From Trogon surrucura (lineage: Eukaryota; Chordata; Aves; Trogoniformes; Trogonidae), in assembly GCA_020746105.1 (NCBI GenBank), contig CM036622.1:10898487-10962486 (forward strand): a stretch of 64,000 bases of DNA, read 5' to 3'. The position numbers and the translations under genes were made by a program. Positions 1 to 12,800 of this stretch are shown in pieces. The notes under the pieces are model-generated. The model saw only the letters and a list, made by a program, of their open reading frames with translations. It was not told the DNA's origin and made no database searches. The stretch's first letter is position 1, and every line of letters begins with the position of its first letter.

Positions 1-999
1 CGTTAACTACCACTATTTCTTTTTAGTTTAAGTTTCTGTTTGTTGTGTGTCCTCTTTCGTTGGCTTTTTCCCTTGGCCCAAGTAATAGAAAGTTACTTTC
101 CCCTGTGCACAGAGTGGGGTTTTTTGTGTTCCTCTTGATGCACCAATTTTCTGAACTAACCTCCATCTATTGTTTTAAACAATTGATCCATGGGCTAAAA
201 TGGGAAAACAGAATAATCCCTCATTTAAATGATCAATGGAAAGGAATGACTAAGGGAAAATGTTGATCACTACTGCAGCCCTAATCATCCAAAGTGTTAG
301 TGCAATTCAGAGACAGGAGAAGGGGAAGAGATTTACAACACTGGGAGCTCCCAGGGAAGGAGGTCTGTAAGGAATGTCTCCCATATGGAACTGGAATGCT
401 TTGTACACCCTGCCTTAGCAATTAAATTTACAGGGTGTTGCTAAGTAGCAGTATCCCTGTAAACTCAGCAAACGTTGCAAATGCTGTTACAAAACTAGGG
501 ACTGCTTTTATTGCTTCTCACATTTCAATAGGGAGAAAGTCATTAGCAGAAGGCTGTTCTTTGTACAGACTTCCCATTTGGAGAGTTGGGAGGCGTATTC
601 CGATAAAAGACCCATGAGGGGATGCAGCAGGCCCGCTGGAAAAGGCAGGTTTTTCGGCAGAGATAACAAAAGATGGAACAAAACAAGTATTTGGATCTGA
701 ATTAGAAAGTATGTGTCTAAAATGACTGGGCAGTCATTTACACACACACTCATATATATACATATATGTACATGTACATTTCCCCTTGGAACAAAAACTG
801 CCTTTTAAATTCTTCTCAGTCAAGTTTCACTGACAAACTTGCTTGATGGGCATCAGGGACCTGAAGCAAGCTTCAAGGGAAAAAGTAGCCATCACTCATG
901 CTTCATTGGATTTCTATGACAGAATGATCAAATCCTGTAGAACCTGGCATAAGCACATCATTATCAAACCCTGCTTTAGCATTTCTTAACTGATCACGG

Positions 1000-1310
1000 A
1001 GGCTGAGGTCCTTGGTGACTCCTGTTTTCTGGCACCGTTTGTAGTTATTTGACCTTTTCTCAGTGGATAATCCACACAAAAAGCCCTAATTACTTCCCCA
1101 GCTTTGAGCGGCCCAGCACTGTGAATAATCAATGACACTGATTTAGGTATTGCACAATCAGATGCTTATGGTGTTTAAAGAACATTTTTCCATTGACCTG
1201 CCGCAGCCGTAGGACAATACCGAGCGCTGAAGTTGCTGTTGTAATCACAAGCTGGCCAAGTGACCTTGGGGGTCTGAAGTTGATTACTAGGGCCTTGATT
1301 GGAACAGATA
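1000..1310. promoter_or_regulatory. Candidate distal regulatory element
   Basis: This unique block has several homeodomain words close together: GTGGATAATCC (about 1,062), CTAATTAC (about 1,087) and GAATAATCAATGACA (about 1,122), together with TGACCT half-sites at about 1,051 and 1,194. The impression of constraint comes only from motif density and the lack of repeats. Confidence 0.3.
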
Positions 1311-4300
1311 CAATACATTTTTAATGATTTCTTTATTTTTATTTTCTTAAAACAGCACTTAGTCAGGATGTGTCTACCAAGATACCATTATACTGACAGA
1401 ATATCAGAGCACGATTTGTCTGTAAATGTAGCTGGGTATTTTTTCTTTTTTTAATATCAACTTAATACTTATTTTGGCTGTTAGAAAGCATAGTAATGGC
1501 AGATATTTTTTAAACTTTTTATTTTAGATTTGTCTTTTAAAAAATAACACAGTTGGGCACTTGAATATCTGTTTGCTACAAAAGTATTCAAGGATGAGAC
1601 AAGAATGGGAGAAAAGGAAAGCAGGAATTGCCTAGATGTTGCTATAGACTTAAATGTCTGTGAGAGAAATAAGATGAGGGTTCTTAGATATTAAAGAGTC
1701 TTTTATTTGCTGGGTTCTTTTTCCCTGTTCACATAACATGAAAATGCAGTTGATTTTCCTGGTTTATTAGGCTTAAGACCACCACAAGCTCAGTTATTTC
1801 AGTTTTAAAGACTGAAAAAAGGGAGCAGTCCCATTTTTGCCCTATTTTTGTTGAGAATGAAAGCTTTGCAGAGATTTTTTGTAGGAGCTATTAGCTCAGG
1901 CAGAATTTATGATGGTGGTGACTTTAATTCATTTAAGTCTTCCACCAGTGAGATAGCAAATAAAAAGTGTTTGGTGGAGATAGCCATAAAAAGAGGAAAA
2001 AAAAAAAAAAAAAAAAGGATCCTATTCCCAGAAGAAATTTCAATCAGCCAAGAGAAAACTTTCCATGGACACTTTTTTTTTTTTAAACAAAATCTACTTG
2101 TTCCATTGAAAGGAGTATATTTCAGCAAAAGACTTAAAAGTTTACTTGCTTGAGAATTTTACAATAATCAACATGTTTCCTCAGAGAATTCCCAAACAAA
2201 TAGATGCAAACTCAGAACAGGGGGAGCACAGCATTTGTACCTACACATTTTGAGGGAAGTATGTGGGTAGCTACACCACCTTTCCTTTCCCAAAGCAGGG
2301 AGGAAGCCCTTTCTCCGAGCCGCAGGGATCACTCCCAGCGTGGCAGCCTCTGAAGCAGAAGCAACAGGAAGAAACACTTTTATTGAGGAATCTGTTGTTC
2401 TTCCAAACTTCCTGCCAGGCCACAAGGGGGAAGATAAACAGAAGAATAGAACAGGAGCTAGAGTAATCTTTATTTAACAAGAACCTGCTTTTGTTTCTTC
2501 CATAGGAAAGCCTGTCTTCTAACCTCTCCTTTGAGGACGCTACTGCACTTCTGCCCTCCCTCAGATAAAATCTCTTCTTAAGACACCTGCTTGTGTTTGC
2601 ACCCATCCTGATCAAGACTAAGCAATGACATCTGAAGGAGTGGTTGGGGAAGTACTAGTTGTAGAAAGTTTACATTGAGGAGGTATCATGTGGGCACAGC
2701 TTAGAGCCTGCTTTGGTAGATGGCCAGACGAGCAGTATAAATGACATTAACTGCCCAGAAGAGCTGGAGTTCCCCACCTGTGTGGCTCTGCTGCAGATGG
2801 CTGAGGAAGAAGAACTGAAGGACAGGATTCATCTTCTGTCTGAGAGGTTTTTTCCTCACTCAAAGACAGAACAGGAAAGAAAATGCTTACCACAGAATGG
2901 GAAAAACGTAATGCTGAAGTCTGTCTAGTGAAGTGAAAACATGCGCAGCAGTAAGCTTGTAAAGAGCGTGAGGCGGGATTGCTGGAGCAGCTGTCTCCTG
3001 TCCTGCTACATTCACATCCTTCCAGGGTGCATCATAATCAAATATACAAATTGCTGTTGGATGTACTTGTGTGATCGGGGACTATACAATCCAGATAAGC
3101 ATTGCAGGATGGCAAGAGCAGAATGGCACAATTTATAGGCAGAAAAATCCTGGAAAGGAGCTGTAGAAAATGCTCTGAATAACTCAGCATTCAAGATTTA
3201 TACTGCTTCTGGTGACTTCAGTTTGCATACCTAAGCTCTCAAGCAAAATGAACTAACTTTCCAGTGATCTTTCCCAGTTTAATTTGGTAATATTTTTAGA
3301 ACAAGCTGGTTTTGAACACTGTCTTCAATGAACCGGACACAGACATGCTAACTATGTATGACTTTGTTTCATAAATACTTTCTACATGAAGAATATTTTG
3401 GCTCAACAGATGTTTGTTTCTAGGGTGTCATAAGCTACAAAAAATGTCAATTTTTAATTGCCTCCTAAGTGATCAAAACACTAATTACAAACTGGTTTAG
3501 TCTGCAGTCAAAAATTACTTTTTTTTTGGAAAAGATTTCTCTATTAGTAATTAATCTGAGCTGAAATTGTGTGCAGCAGTGCAACCTCTTTTTTCTAATG
3601 ATTGACCAAATCAGTGTGCTGTCAGCCTGCTAGGATATCGGTAGACTTCATTTCACCTCTCATTTGTCACAGCGTCCTTCAGATGCTTGTACCATGGGCA
3701 GAGACCAACTGTGCCCTGAATTCCCCAGAGGGCTAGAGCTCTGGGTGAGGATTAAGCTACACTTGCTTTTCAGCAGTTGCCGACCAGGGAGAGTTTGAAA
3801 ACCGGCTGTGGATCTCTTTTCTCCGCAGTGACTCTGTTTCTTTGTGCCATATGGTTATGTTTACGTGCTGTTGAAGGAGAGCTGTAACAGCTTTTAAGTC
3901 AGTGGTGGTGTCGGTGCCAGAGATGGAGCAGTTTTCTAGGAGAGTAAAAGGTCTGAGCTTGATTTCGGAGAACTGGCGTTGTTTCTAAATGTCACTTTCA
4001 GTCCTTACAATCTTTTCATTTGAAGAGTGCTCAGCCCAATTTTACAGGTAGGGGATGATTGCAGTAGTGAGGGTTGACTAGGTGAACATTTTCTTTGTTA
4101 ATTTGTAGACAAATGGTCTTTCTTCTGTGCTGGATTCACTACTATTGAACTGAGCTGAGCTGAGACTTAATTGAAATAAATATTTATCCTCACAGTCTCC
4201 TAATTGTTCTTTTCTTTTCTAAACCAGATAAAAATGTGAATGAGGCACTTAGCTTTATTTCCCCCAAGATCAGAAATTGTCAAGTATTTTCATTTCTCAC

Positions 4301-4963
4301 GTCTTCAAATTATGGGTATCCCACTACCTCCAGTAATTTCCTGAGATGAAAAAAGAATTAGCTCTCTCGCAGGCTGCTGTGATGAGTGTTGACCTGAACA
4401 CCAGAGCAACTGAGGGCCAAGTGGCTGTGTAGCAGAATTTCCTAGGAAGGGTTTTTTTTTTCAGAAGGTCTGAAAATCAAAAAAACCTTGCTAATAAAAA
4501 GAAAATAAACACTTGCGAAGCTGTGAGTGGTCTTCTCCATGTAACTTTGCTATTAAGGAAATGATATCTAAATAGCAGGCACTTCACTATCACGTTCTGT
4601 GTTAGCGCTCAAGAGATACAGACACGGAGTGTTTACATACACTGATAAGACTGTTGATTCTGCTGAAAGATAGCATGTTAAGTAGTAACTCAGATGAATA
4701 ACATTTTTTGGATTTATCGATTCCAGTCAAATAAAAGCTGTGTGATTCATAGTGGAAATACAAATACGGTGGCACATCTCAGGGATTCATGGGTGGGCAG
4801 ATCCAAACTCTTACACAGGTCGGTAGGTACGCCGAGGTGAGACAATGGCACTTCGTTCTGTGATAATTCTGGTAATTCACCTATACCATGGTTCTTAAAA
4901 AAGCAAAATAAAAGGTGCTCCTCGGATTTTTCAAAACTGTGCAGTTGAGCTATACGTAGAGAC

Positions 4964-5008
4964 CCTGGTCTGCAGGAAGGAGTCTGTGCCTGGTCTGCAG
5001 GAAGGAGT
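4964..5008 (+). repeat. 20-base tandem duplication
   Basis: The 20-mer CCTGGTCTGCAGGAAGGAGT occurs exactly at 4964-4983 and 4989-5008, a 25-base period. Confidence 0.9.
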
Positions 5009-5286
5009 TTTGTCCAGTGACAAAAATCTGATGGAAGAACCAGCTTTGTTATTTTATACCAAGGGCAAAACCAAATCTTTCATATGCTTCCTTCCCTTTA
5101 CACCTCCTGTCCTCTGCTTTGTTCTGCTTTGAGTCTTAATGGAGAACAGCACGTGTCTTATGTCTCATGACACATCTACAGCTGCTGAAAAAGGCCTTAA
5201 AAAAAAGCCTTTCGCCATTTTATGCCTGATTTACATTTCTACAAAATGCTTTTGAATCCTTTCAGAAAATAAATACTTTAAAAGAA

Positions 5287-5332
5287 TGTATGCTTCCTAA
5301 ATGCAACATTAGGAAGTGTATGCTTCCTAAAT
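5287..5332 (+). repeat. Small tandem duplication with hairpin
   Basis: TGTATGCTTCCTAAAT is repeated at 5287-5302 and 5317-5332. Between and within the copies CTTCCTAA (5293-5300) and TTAGGAAG (5309-5316) form a perfect eight-base stem with an eight-base loop. Confidence 0.85.
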
Positions 5333-6169
5333 ATAATATCCTCATTTTTCTCCTGCACATGAAATTTATTGTATCATCAGATCTGACTGAAATTTACAGT
5401 TACCCATAGTGTTATTTTGATGTATTTGATTTATTTTTTTTATTGCATTGTGGAATAGAAAATGTGTTTATGGCTTTGTCCTATGAATATTTTCACAGGA
5501 ATTTAATCAATAAAGATTTTAACCAAGAAAGTTTGCAGTTCTGTTTTGACAGTCATCTCCCAAAATGCTTAATCATTTTGGCAAAAATAATTTTTCCTCC
5601 AGATAAATTTTCCTTTCAGATCTCATATAGCTGCTGCTTACTCAGACAAACCAGTCCTGAGAATCATTTCATTTGCATGAGAATTCATATACATTTCCCC
5701 AACATGAATTTAAGTATGGACTTGCTGTGAAGGGTTGTTTATATGCCTTTCAAAAAAAAAAAGGAAAATGTGCTTAGCAAGTATCATGGGCTTCATTTGT
5801 AATTTAGCTGATGCTGAATTTTTTTAATTTGTTCAGCCAGTTGAAAAAAAAAAAACCTTTTTCTGTTGAGATCAGTTTCTGTTCTAAAATTAGACAGTGG
5901 AATGTTTTACAAAGCATTTACACTACAAACTGAAGGAGAAAATCAAAGGAAAAAAGCTGTATAGCCCATCTCAAATCCAGACCATTTTAATGATTGTTAT
6001 TGTGGAAACCCATGTAGAAATGGTCCAAGCAAGACTGTTTCTTACTGTCGCACGGGGATGTCCTGCAGCATGGACCAGGATCATTCTCTGAAGACTTTAA
6101 ATCATGGTAAGACTGTATGTTAAGACTGTCATCAAAAAGTGAAAAAAGAGAAAAGTTTATTACTTGAGA

Positions 6170-6310
6170 ATTCTTATATATATTTAAAATATGCATTTTT
6201 AAATATTTACATTTAAATATAAAATATATTTAAATTTTAAATGTATTATAAAATAGTGTTTAATTTGTATTTAAAATCTTTAAAATACACATTTTAAATA
6301 TTATAATTTG
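6170..6310. repeat. AT-rich low-complexity tract
   Basis: The tract is almost only A and T, with repeated ATTTAAAT and TATTTAAA palindromic words. Confidence 0.8.
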
Positions 6311-7667
6311 AGCCCTTATTTCTGACTCCTTTACTCACATGGGTAGCCATTTATTCCACAGACATTAAAATCAATGGGACCAGCTGTATAATATTTTTGA
6401 GTTGGGCTGTTGCCAGGATGCATATAAATATTTTATTGTACTCAAAGCTTGGGGAAGGAGACAGAAGTAATAAGGCAAGTTAGAGAGGGGCTATTCAGTT
6501 TATCATTGACTCCAATCTTGGAAACTTCCTTTCCGTGACCAAAGATGGGAAACTCCTGGCTTTTTATTAGCTGTACTTGCAGAAATTCAGAGAGAAACAG
6601 TCAGGTTGCTATGCCACTTCACAAGCCTGCTTTGAGGGAAGGGGGACAAAGAAAGAGCTGTCTGTGGGGTGATGTATACCTTCTAGGCCTGTGCTTTGGG
6701 CTTTATTCACTTACTAATTATGGCTTTTCATTCCAGAATTTCTTTTAAATGTACCAATAAAAATATGGCTTGAGAAAAATTGTGCAGATTTAATACAAGC
6801 CGGCGTTATTCCATACAATGTCTGCTTTGCCTTCTAGCCAGGTTTGCTCTGTCATTTTTATTTTTACTCATTAAGGCCAATATTTACGTGACACTTCAGG
6901 ACATACCATTCTTTTTGGAACTGTAGAAATTTATAGTAGTGAATTGAGTCTGAAGCTTAAGCTAGATGTGGGGTTGGGTTGGGGGTAATTCTTTAGTAAA
7001 GCAATGTGAGCAGAAAGAGAAGCTGAGGGAGAAAGGTGGACACCAGCAACACAAAAATAGGGCATGACTTATTGGCAAGGGGAGAAGTGAGTGGCTTTTA
7101 GGAGAAGTGGTGAGATTGCTGTATGTGGCTGGCAGATGATTTTTAGCACGTCCATAAAAAGAAGTAAAAGAAGCAGATTGTGTTTTCCCTCTGTCCACTT
7201 ACTGGTCAGCCCTGCATCTGTCTGTCCTTCCTTCTTCTCTCAGATCCCCAACTAATGTCATCCAAGTCTGAGAGAGGCATAAAGGTCTCAAAGATATTAA
7301 GTTCTTGAAAGAATCCTGCAAATGATCAATCATCTCTCATTAGAGAACCCAGGCACCAGCCACGAGGCCTCAGCTGTCCTGCAGGGAATTTCTGTTATCC
7401 ACATGGTAGGAGCTCACAGCTTATTCTTATAAAAAACATTCACAGATGCCTGTGTTCTACCTTGATGCTCCCAAACCTCTGCACCATTCTCACAATGTAT
7501 TCGATTTGCAGCTTACTTATGCCTAGCCATATTTTGCAGATTTCTGTTAGCTGCCACAGTCACAGTGCATTTTACCAAAAGCAGATGGAAAAACAGCCAG
7601 GGAACTAGTACTGTCTCTTATTCACCTGTTAAATTATGCAATTAGATTGGCAGTGTCAACGCCTCCT

Positions 7668-7892
7668 TAGATATTAGGAAAAATTTCTTCACCAAAATGG
7701 TCATCAAGCACTGGAACAGGCTGCCCAGGGAAGTGGTTAAGTCACCACCCCTGGGGACATTTAAAAGACGTGTAGATGTGGCTCTTAGGGACATGGTTTA
7801 ATGGTGGACTTGGCATTGCTAGGTTAAGAGTTGAACTCAATGATCTTAAAGGTCTTTCCAGCATAACTGATTCTATGACTCTATTCTATGAT
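7668..7892 (+). mobile_element. CR1 LINE 3'-end fragment
   Basis: The plus strand has the CR1 3' segment in order: TTAGATATTAGGAAAAATTT, CACTGGAACAGGCTGCCCAG, the GACATTTAAAAG segment, TTGAACTCAATGATCTTAAA, GGTCTTTCCAG, and the terminal ATTCTATGA repeats at about 7,870-7,892. It is a 5'-truncated copy with no coding capacity and moderate divergence. Confidence 0.93.
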
Positions 7893-9814
7893 TGCTCTTC
7901 CATCATTTCACACTTACTAGTTAATCTTTGCTTGCTCAACCCTACTTGCCTCTTTTCTTCTGTATTCTTGCATATATCAGAATTGTTCATTTATTTCAGG
8001 GAGACCTTCTTTATCAAGTTGTATTAGTAGAAAGAGACATGCCGGTGTAGAGCCGAGAAAACTGATTTTACAGTCTGCAAGCTAAATGAAAATATTGTAT
8101 CACACAAAAGTACTCCAAGTTTTCACTGTGAAGTTACATCCTTCAGCCCTGAAAAATAAAAAATGCCAAATAAGAATCAACTTTGTATAATGATGTTGCA
8201 TTTAGACACCAGGATTCAGGGGAAAGAGAATTGGACCATTTCTTTCCTTGTTAAATTAAGGTGTCTTTGAACAACACACCTTGACTGTTCTGGGAAAATA
8301 AAAGAATCACCAAACTTGGCATGAATTTGTCATTTTTCAGCTGTATCAAAACTGCTTTTTGTGGCAAAGAAACATTTTCTTCGCAAATTGGACCGGTTGT
8401 GTTCAGTGCTTCACCCTGCGTGAGCACTGAGCCTTGATGGCATGCTATAGCTGGGCAAACCACTCGCTGTCAGTATTCGGAATGATAATGCCTGGGAAGC
8501 TCAACCCTGGTGGTAAGCTTGCAAAGGAGGGGGTGGTCCCTAAATGCACCAGACCCCGCATATCTGTCCTAGCCAGCCATGGGGAGGTCCCAGATAATCC
8601 TGTCACCCTGACAGAGCAAATCAGTGCTGAAAACCCTTTGCACTCCACAGGGCTCACACTGGTTGATAGGACAGAGTCATCTTCTGATAAGCAGAAGCAT
8701 TCTGCTTCCTCTGACTAGACCCAGACCTGACTCATCACCCCAGCGATGGGCCACCACACAACAACAGGCATTGCTGCTGCTGTCAGGCTACATCCCAGTG
8801 TGCTCAGGCAATGGTACCCATTCTGCCAGAGTTTTGTGCTGAAATGGCTAGGCTGGCATGCACCCTGTTACCGATGTGGGAGGAGTACTGCAGTCCATTC
8901 CCTTTCCTGATTTTCAGTCGTTCATATCAAAATGGAGCTCTTTTATCCTGATAAAACTGCAATTGTGTTGGCATGGGAAGGTGAGGGGAATTGTGCTGCC
9001 TTTTCAGTAGCAATACAGTTCAAGTGACACATGTTTTCTGCATGGTCAAAACACGATGTGCAATGCCAATGCGTTACTCTTACTCAGTTCACACTCAAGG
9101 TTATACCTGTTTAACTGGAAAGGCAGATGCAAAAACTGTGTCTCAATCAGGCCCTTAATGTCTGGAAGCTGTTAAACATTTCTGGCAGTGGTAGTAATTA
9201 AACTACAAGTTTCAAAAGTTTTGATTGCGTGATTTCAATAGAGAACATGGATTTGTAATCCTGTCTGTAAACATGAGAGTAGTAAAAGATGTAGACTTCT
9301 GCACATCATCTTTTTAATAGCTGCCTATATTAAGTATACTTTACATGTCTTTAAATAAGATACATTTAACTTCAAAAGGGCCTGATAAAGGTGTTCACTT
9401 TGACTTTTTTCTCAGACTGTTATTGTGACTGTGAATTATTTTCTAGCGTTTTGAACAGAAGCATTCCCAAAGGGATGACAAATTAGTTGATGGTGCTGCA
9501 AGAGAGGCTTTGCAGTCTTCTTTTGAAGTTCCTAATGATGTGAGTTTCATAGTGTTTCAGTCCTGGCTGCTCCTCACCCCATTCATTTAGAAGTTATGTG
9601 AAGTGAAAATTATCCATAGGCTTTTCTTCCTTTCTGCCTGCTCCCAAGAGCTGTGACCAGATGCAAACGTGATGATGTGCCTGTGTACGCCACTGTTGCT
9701 AAACTGTAAGCAAAGCAAGAGAAAAGGCTGATTTAGAAAATAAACCCAAGGTGGTTGATGAGTGAAATGTCAAGTAGATTCATGTCTGGCAAAGGACTCT
9801 TCCTTGTCCATCAT

Positions 9815-9860
9815 CATCCAATCAATGACACTTGAACCTGGGTTGACCAGGTCACCATGC
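9815..9860. promoter_or_regulatory. Composite nuclear-receptor site (near-consensus DR5)
   Basis: On the minus strand TGGTCA and GGTTCA are separated by exactly five bases (9849-9833); only the first base of TGGTCA departs from the RAR/RXR consensus. An AGGTCA on the plus strand abuts it (9849-9854), and a CCAATCAATGACA word lies just upstream. Confidence 0.4.
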
Positions 9861-12800
9861 CACCTCTGCGCAAAGCAGGGGAAAATTTATAGGTCACCTT
9901 TTTAAATGACAATTAGTACAGGAAGATATGGTAATCCTGCTGCCTTTCAAAGTATTACTGTTTTACCATGCAAAAGCCTCAGTGTACCCTGCGCAGCAGT
10001 GTACCTGCTCTCTGTGTTCTTTACATGAGCAGAAACAAAAGACCTTTAGGAAACTGTCTCCCTAGTGGCTCTTGTCTGATTAGAAAGTCCTCAGGGGATT
10101 AGCAGTATGAATTTCACAGCCTGTCCCCCCCAGTCCCTCCCACTCCTCTGCATTAAGGTTAGAAGGATGTGCTTAGATCAAATCAGAGGGAGATTAAAGG
10201 AAAAGAAACCCCAGAGCAATTCTGGTTTGCATTTGAATGAATATTTGTAGTCAATAGTCATTTACCATTTCTTTTAAAATATCCTTGAGTTTTAGTGAAG
10301 CAAAGTTCAAATGCTGCCATAAGACAGTAATATCTTATGCTTCCATTTTAGATTAGTTATATCATTTCCAGTTAATTTGTTATACTTGTACATATTTGCT
10401 GTTGCATGTAATCCTTCAATTTGCTCAAGAGATTTCATCAAGTCCCCAAGAAGATCAAAAGCTTTAAAGGTTTTGTTTGCATTTCCATGTAAGACCTACT
10501 ACTTTCTCACTGCAAAATGGCCTAAAGAGCATTCTTTAAACCCATGTTAACTGCCAACAGACAGAGCCTGCAGGGGACATCTTTGAGGTGTGCACGATCA
10601 AACAGAAATAAATTTTAACCTTTTGTACAACAAAGTGAGGGAAAAAATCCAATTTCCTATGAAACCCTAACTATATTGCCTGTGAAATCTATTTCACCAA
10701 AGATGGTCTGTAAAGGGGCAAACGATGCAGATGGGTTTCCTTAGCAAGGAGTTGTAAAGGATGTTTTAAAAAGTGCAATATGGTGCTAAAAGGAGAAAGA
10801 TGGGGGAAATGCTGTTCTAAGGTATATTCATTTATATCTACATCTGTTACCAAATCGCTGTAATAAGAGCTGATCCTTGCACTAGGATCATCATGTTAAG
10901 TAATATCATAAGTCAAACTACCGATTCTTCATGAAGGGAAAAATTAATCCCAGTAAATGCTAGCAGAGAGAGTCATGGCTGCAGGACTGATATGCAAGTA
11001 AATCCACTCTAGATTCAATTTTGTTGTCTTCTACAGCTGGGTAATGCTATTTCTGTGAAAGGTACAAGTGAAAACCAAACTTAATCCAGCACATTTTGGA
11101 GCTTAAATAAACAGCTGGTGAAAAGGTAAAATAGATGTGTAGATCACAGAGCAGAAGGTGCTCTGAGAGTGGGTTAGCTTTTTGAGAGTGCTTGGCTTTC
11201 CCTTTAGGTACCTGATGAATTGGCCACCTTTTAACAGGAACTGCTCAGTTGGAAGCACTGAGAGATTCAGGCTCCCTCACTCGCTGTATTTTATTACGGG
11301 AGAAATCCATCACTAAAGGAAACCTTCAGAAATCATGCATGCAAACAGCAAAGCAATTGCCTATTGCAGCCTTCCTAACTCGGATGTGTGAAGTTCGTCA
11401 GCTAACTGCTTTGCCTTACGGTGGGTTGTAGCCCAACACCAAAAGCAAAAACGAAGCAATGGTGTGTGCAATGTTTAAAACAGCAGCTCACACTCGGCAC
11501 CATGTCTGTAAGCTGGTAGCAACCAGAGTCAGCTTCAGACATCTGAGGGCCTTGGGAAAGGAAAAAATCCCTCTTTCTCCCACAGCCACCACTGAAGACC
11601 GTCATGGCTCCCTAACTTGGTGTGTAGTTACACAAACATTTTCCCTGGCAGTAAAGCTGTTGGAAGAGCTTTCCGCAGCCTCTGTTTCTCCCGCTTTTCT
11701 CGCTCCCAGAGGTCAGTGGTCTCTTAACAGGGCTGGTTTAGCTGTTTGCGAGGTCATATCCTAGAGTGGATCACTACAATGACTGGAGGAGCTTGCTGCT
11801 CTTTCCAATTTTATTTTGTTGATGGTGCTTTTGGAGGTATTTAATCTAAAACAACTCACTGATTGACCACATAAAAAAATTGCATTAACGGCTGCCCTTA
11901 AGCAACCGCTGGAGTGATGAACAGAGAGACAAAGGAGAAAACGAGCAACGAGGCTGGAACCCCTCAAACTGCCTTTGCTGCCAGAGAAAAATGCTCCCCT
12001 CTCACATTCCTAAACTTAGCAGTTACTGTGATTGCTCGCCTTTAACACTGGCTCTGCCGCAATCATACATCTGCCTACAAATAACGTTAGCAATATGGCT
12101 TCCAGCTAGTGTTCAGGTCAGATAGGAAGCACGGCACAGCAAACAAGTGCAATCAATGCAGATTAATGATGCCTGCTTTCATTCATGTCTAGGTATTTCA
12201 GAGACGCAGCTGATAGCCAATCTTTCTTGCTTGTATTTATGCAAGCCACATTTATTTGGTTAGCTTTTGGTTGATTGATTTTGTACTTCTGCTTGTTTGG
12301 GTTTTGTTAGGTTTATTTCATTTCATGACAATATGGCTGATTTATTTTTGACAACAGTAGCAGTTTAATGCAAAACATTATTGAAAGCTTCATATAACTT
12401 ATGTTTTTAATTTCTGCAAATACCACCTAGATGCTGTAGGGAAAGACACTATATAAATCTTAAAGTTAAATAAATATTTACCGTGCAAGTGACTTGTGTT
12501 AATGAATATTGCAGAGGGAGCAGAGCACACAGATTCACCAGGAAACAACTGCACAGTATAAAACATCCTCCTTGGGTGAGGGCAGATTTGACGCTCGTTC
12601 AGACCTGCTGTGGTTTTATTTGCTCTACTGGTGCCAGCTGGGTGATGCTCATTGACTTTCCCTGGTGGGTGATGGCACAGTAGCCTTCACCAAAGCACGG
12701 TCAGCGTGAAAGGTGGAGTTCACATCTTAAAAGGAGAAGCGTAAGGACTGACATGGAAGGAAACAGCAAATAAAGTCCTCTTGGCGAAAACAGTACAAAG

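Larger units (their letters stand above)
1..7667. other. Gene-free flank, left segment
   Basis: No exon, RNA gene or homology to a protein was recognised; all open frames are short, overlapping and without domains. It holds simple repeats (CA/TA at about 740-772, A run 1997-2016), two small tandem duplications (4964-5008 and 5287-5332), an AT-rich low-complexity tract (6170-6310) and a homeodomain-motif block (about 1,000-1,310). It belongs to the intergenic region between HOXA1 and, on synteny in other amniotes, SKAP2; no SKAP2 exon is visible. Confidence 0.65.
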
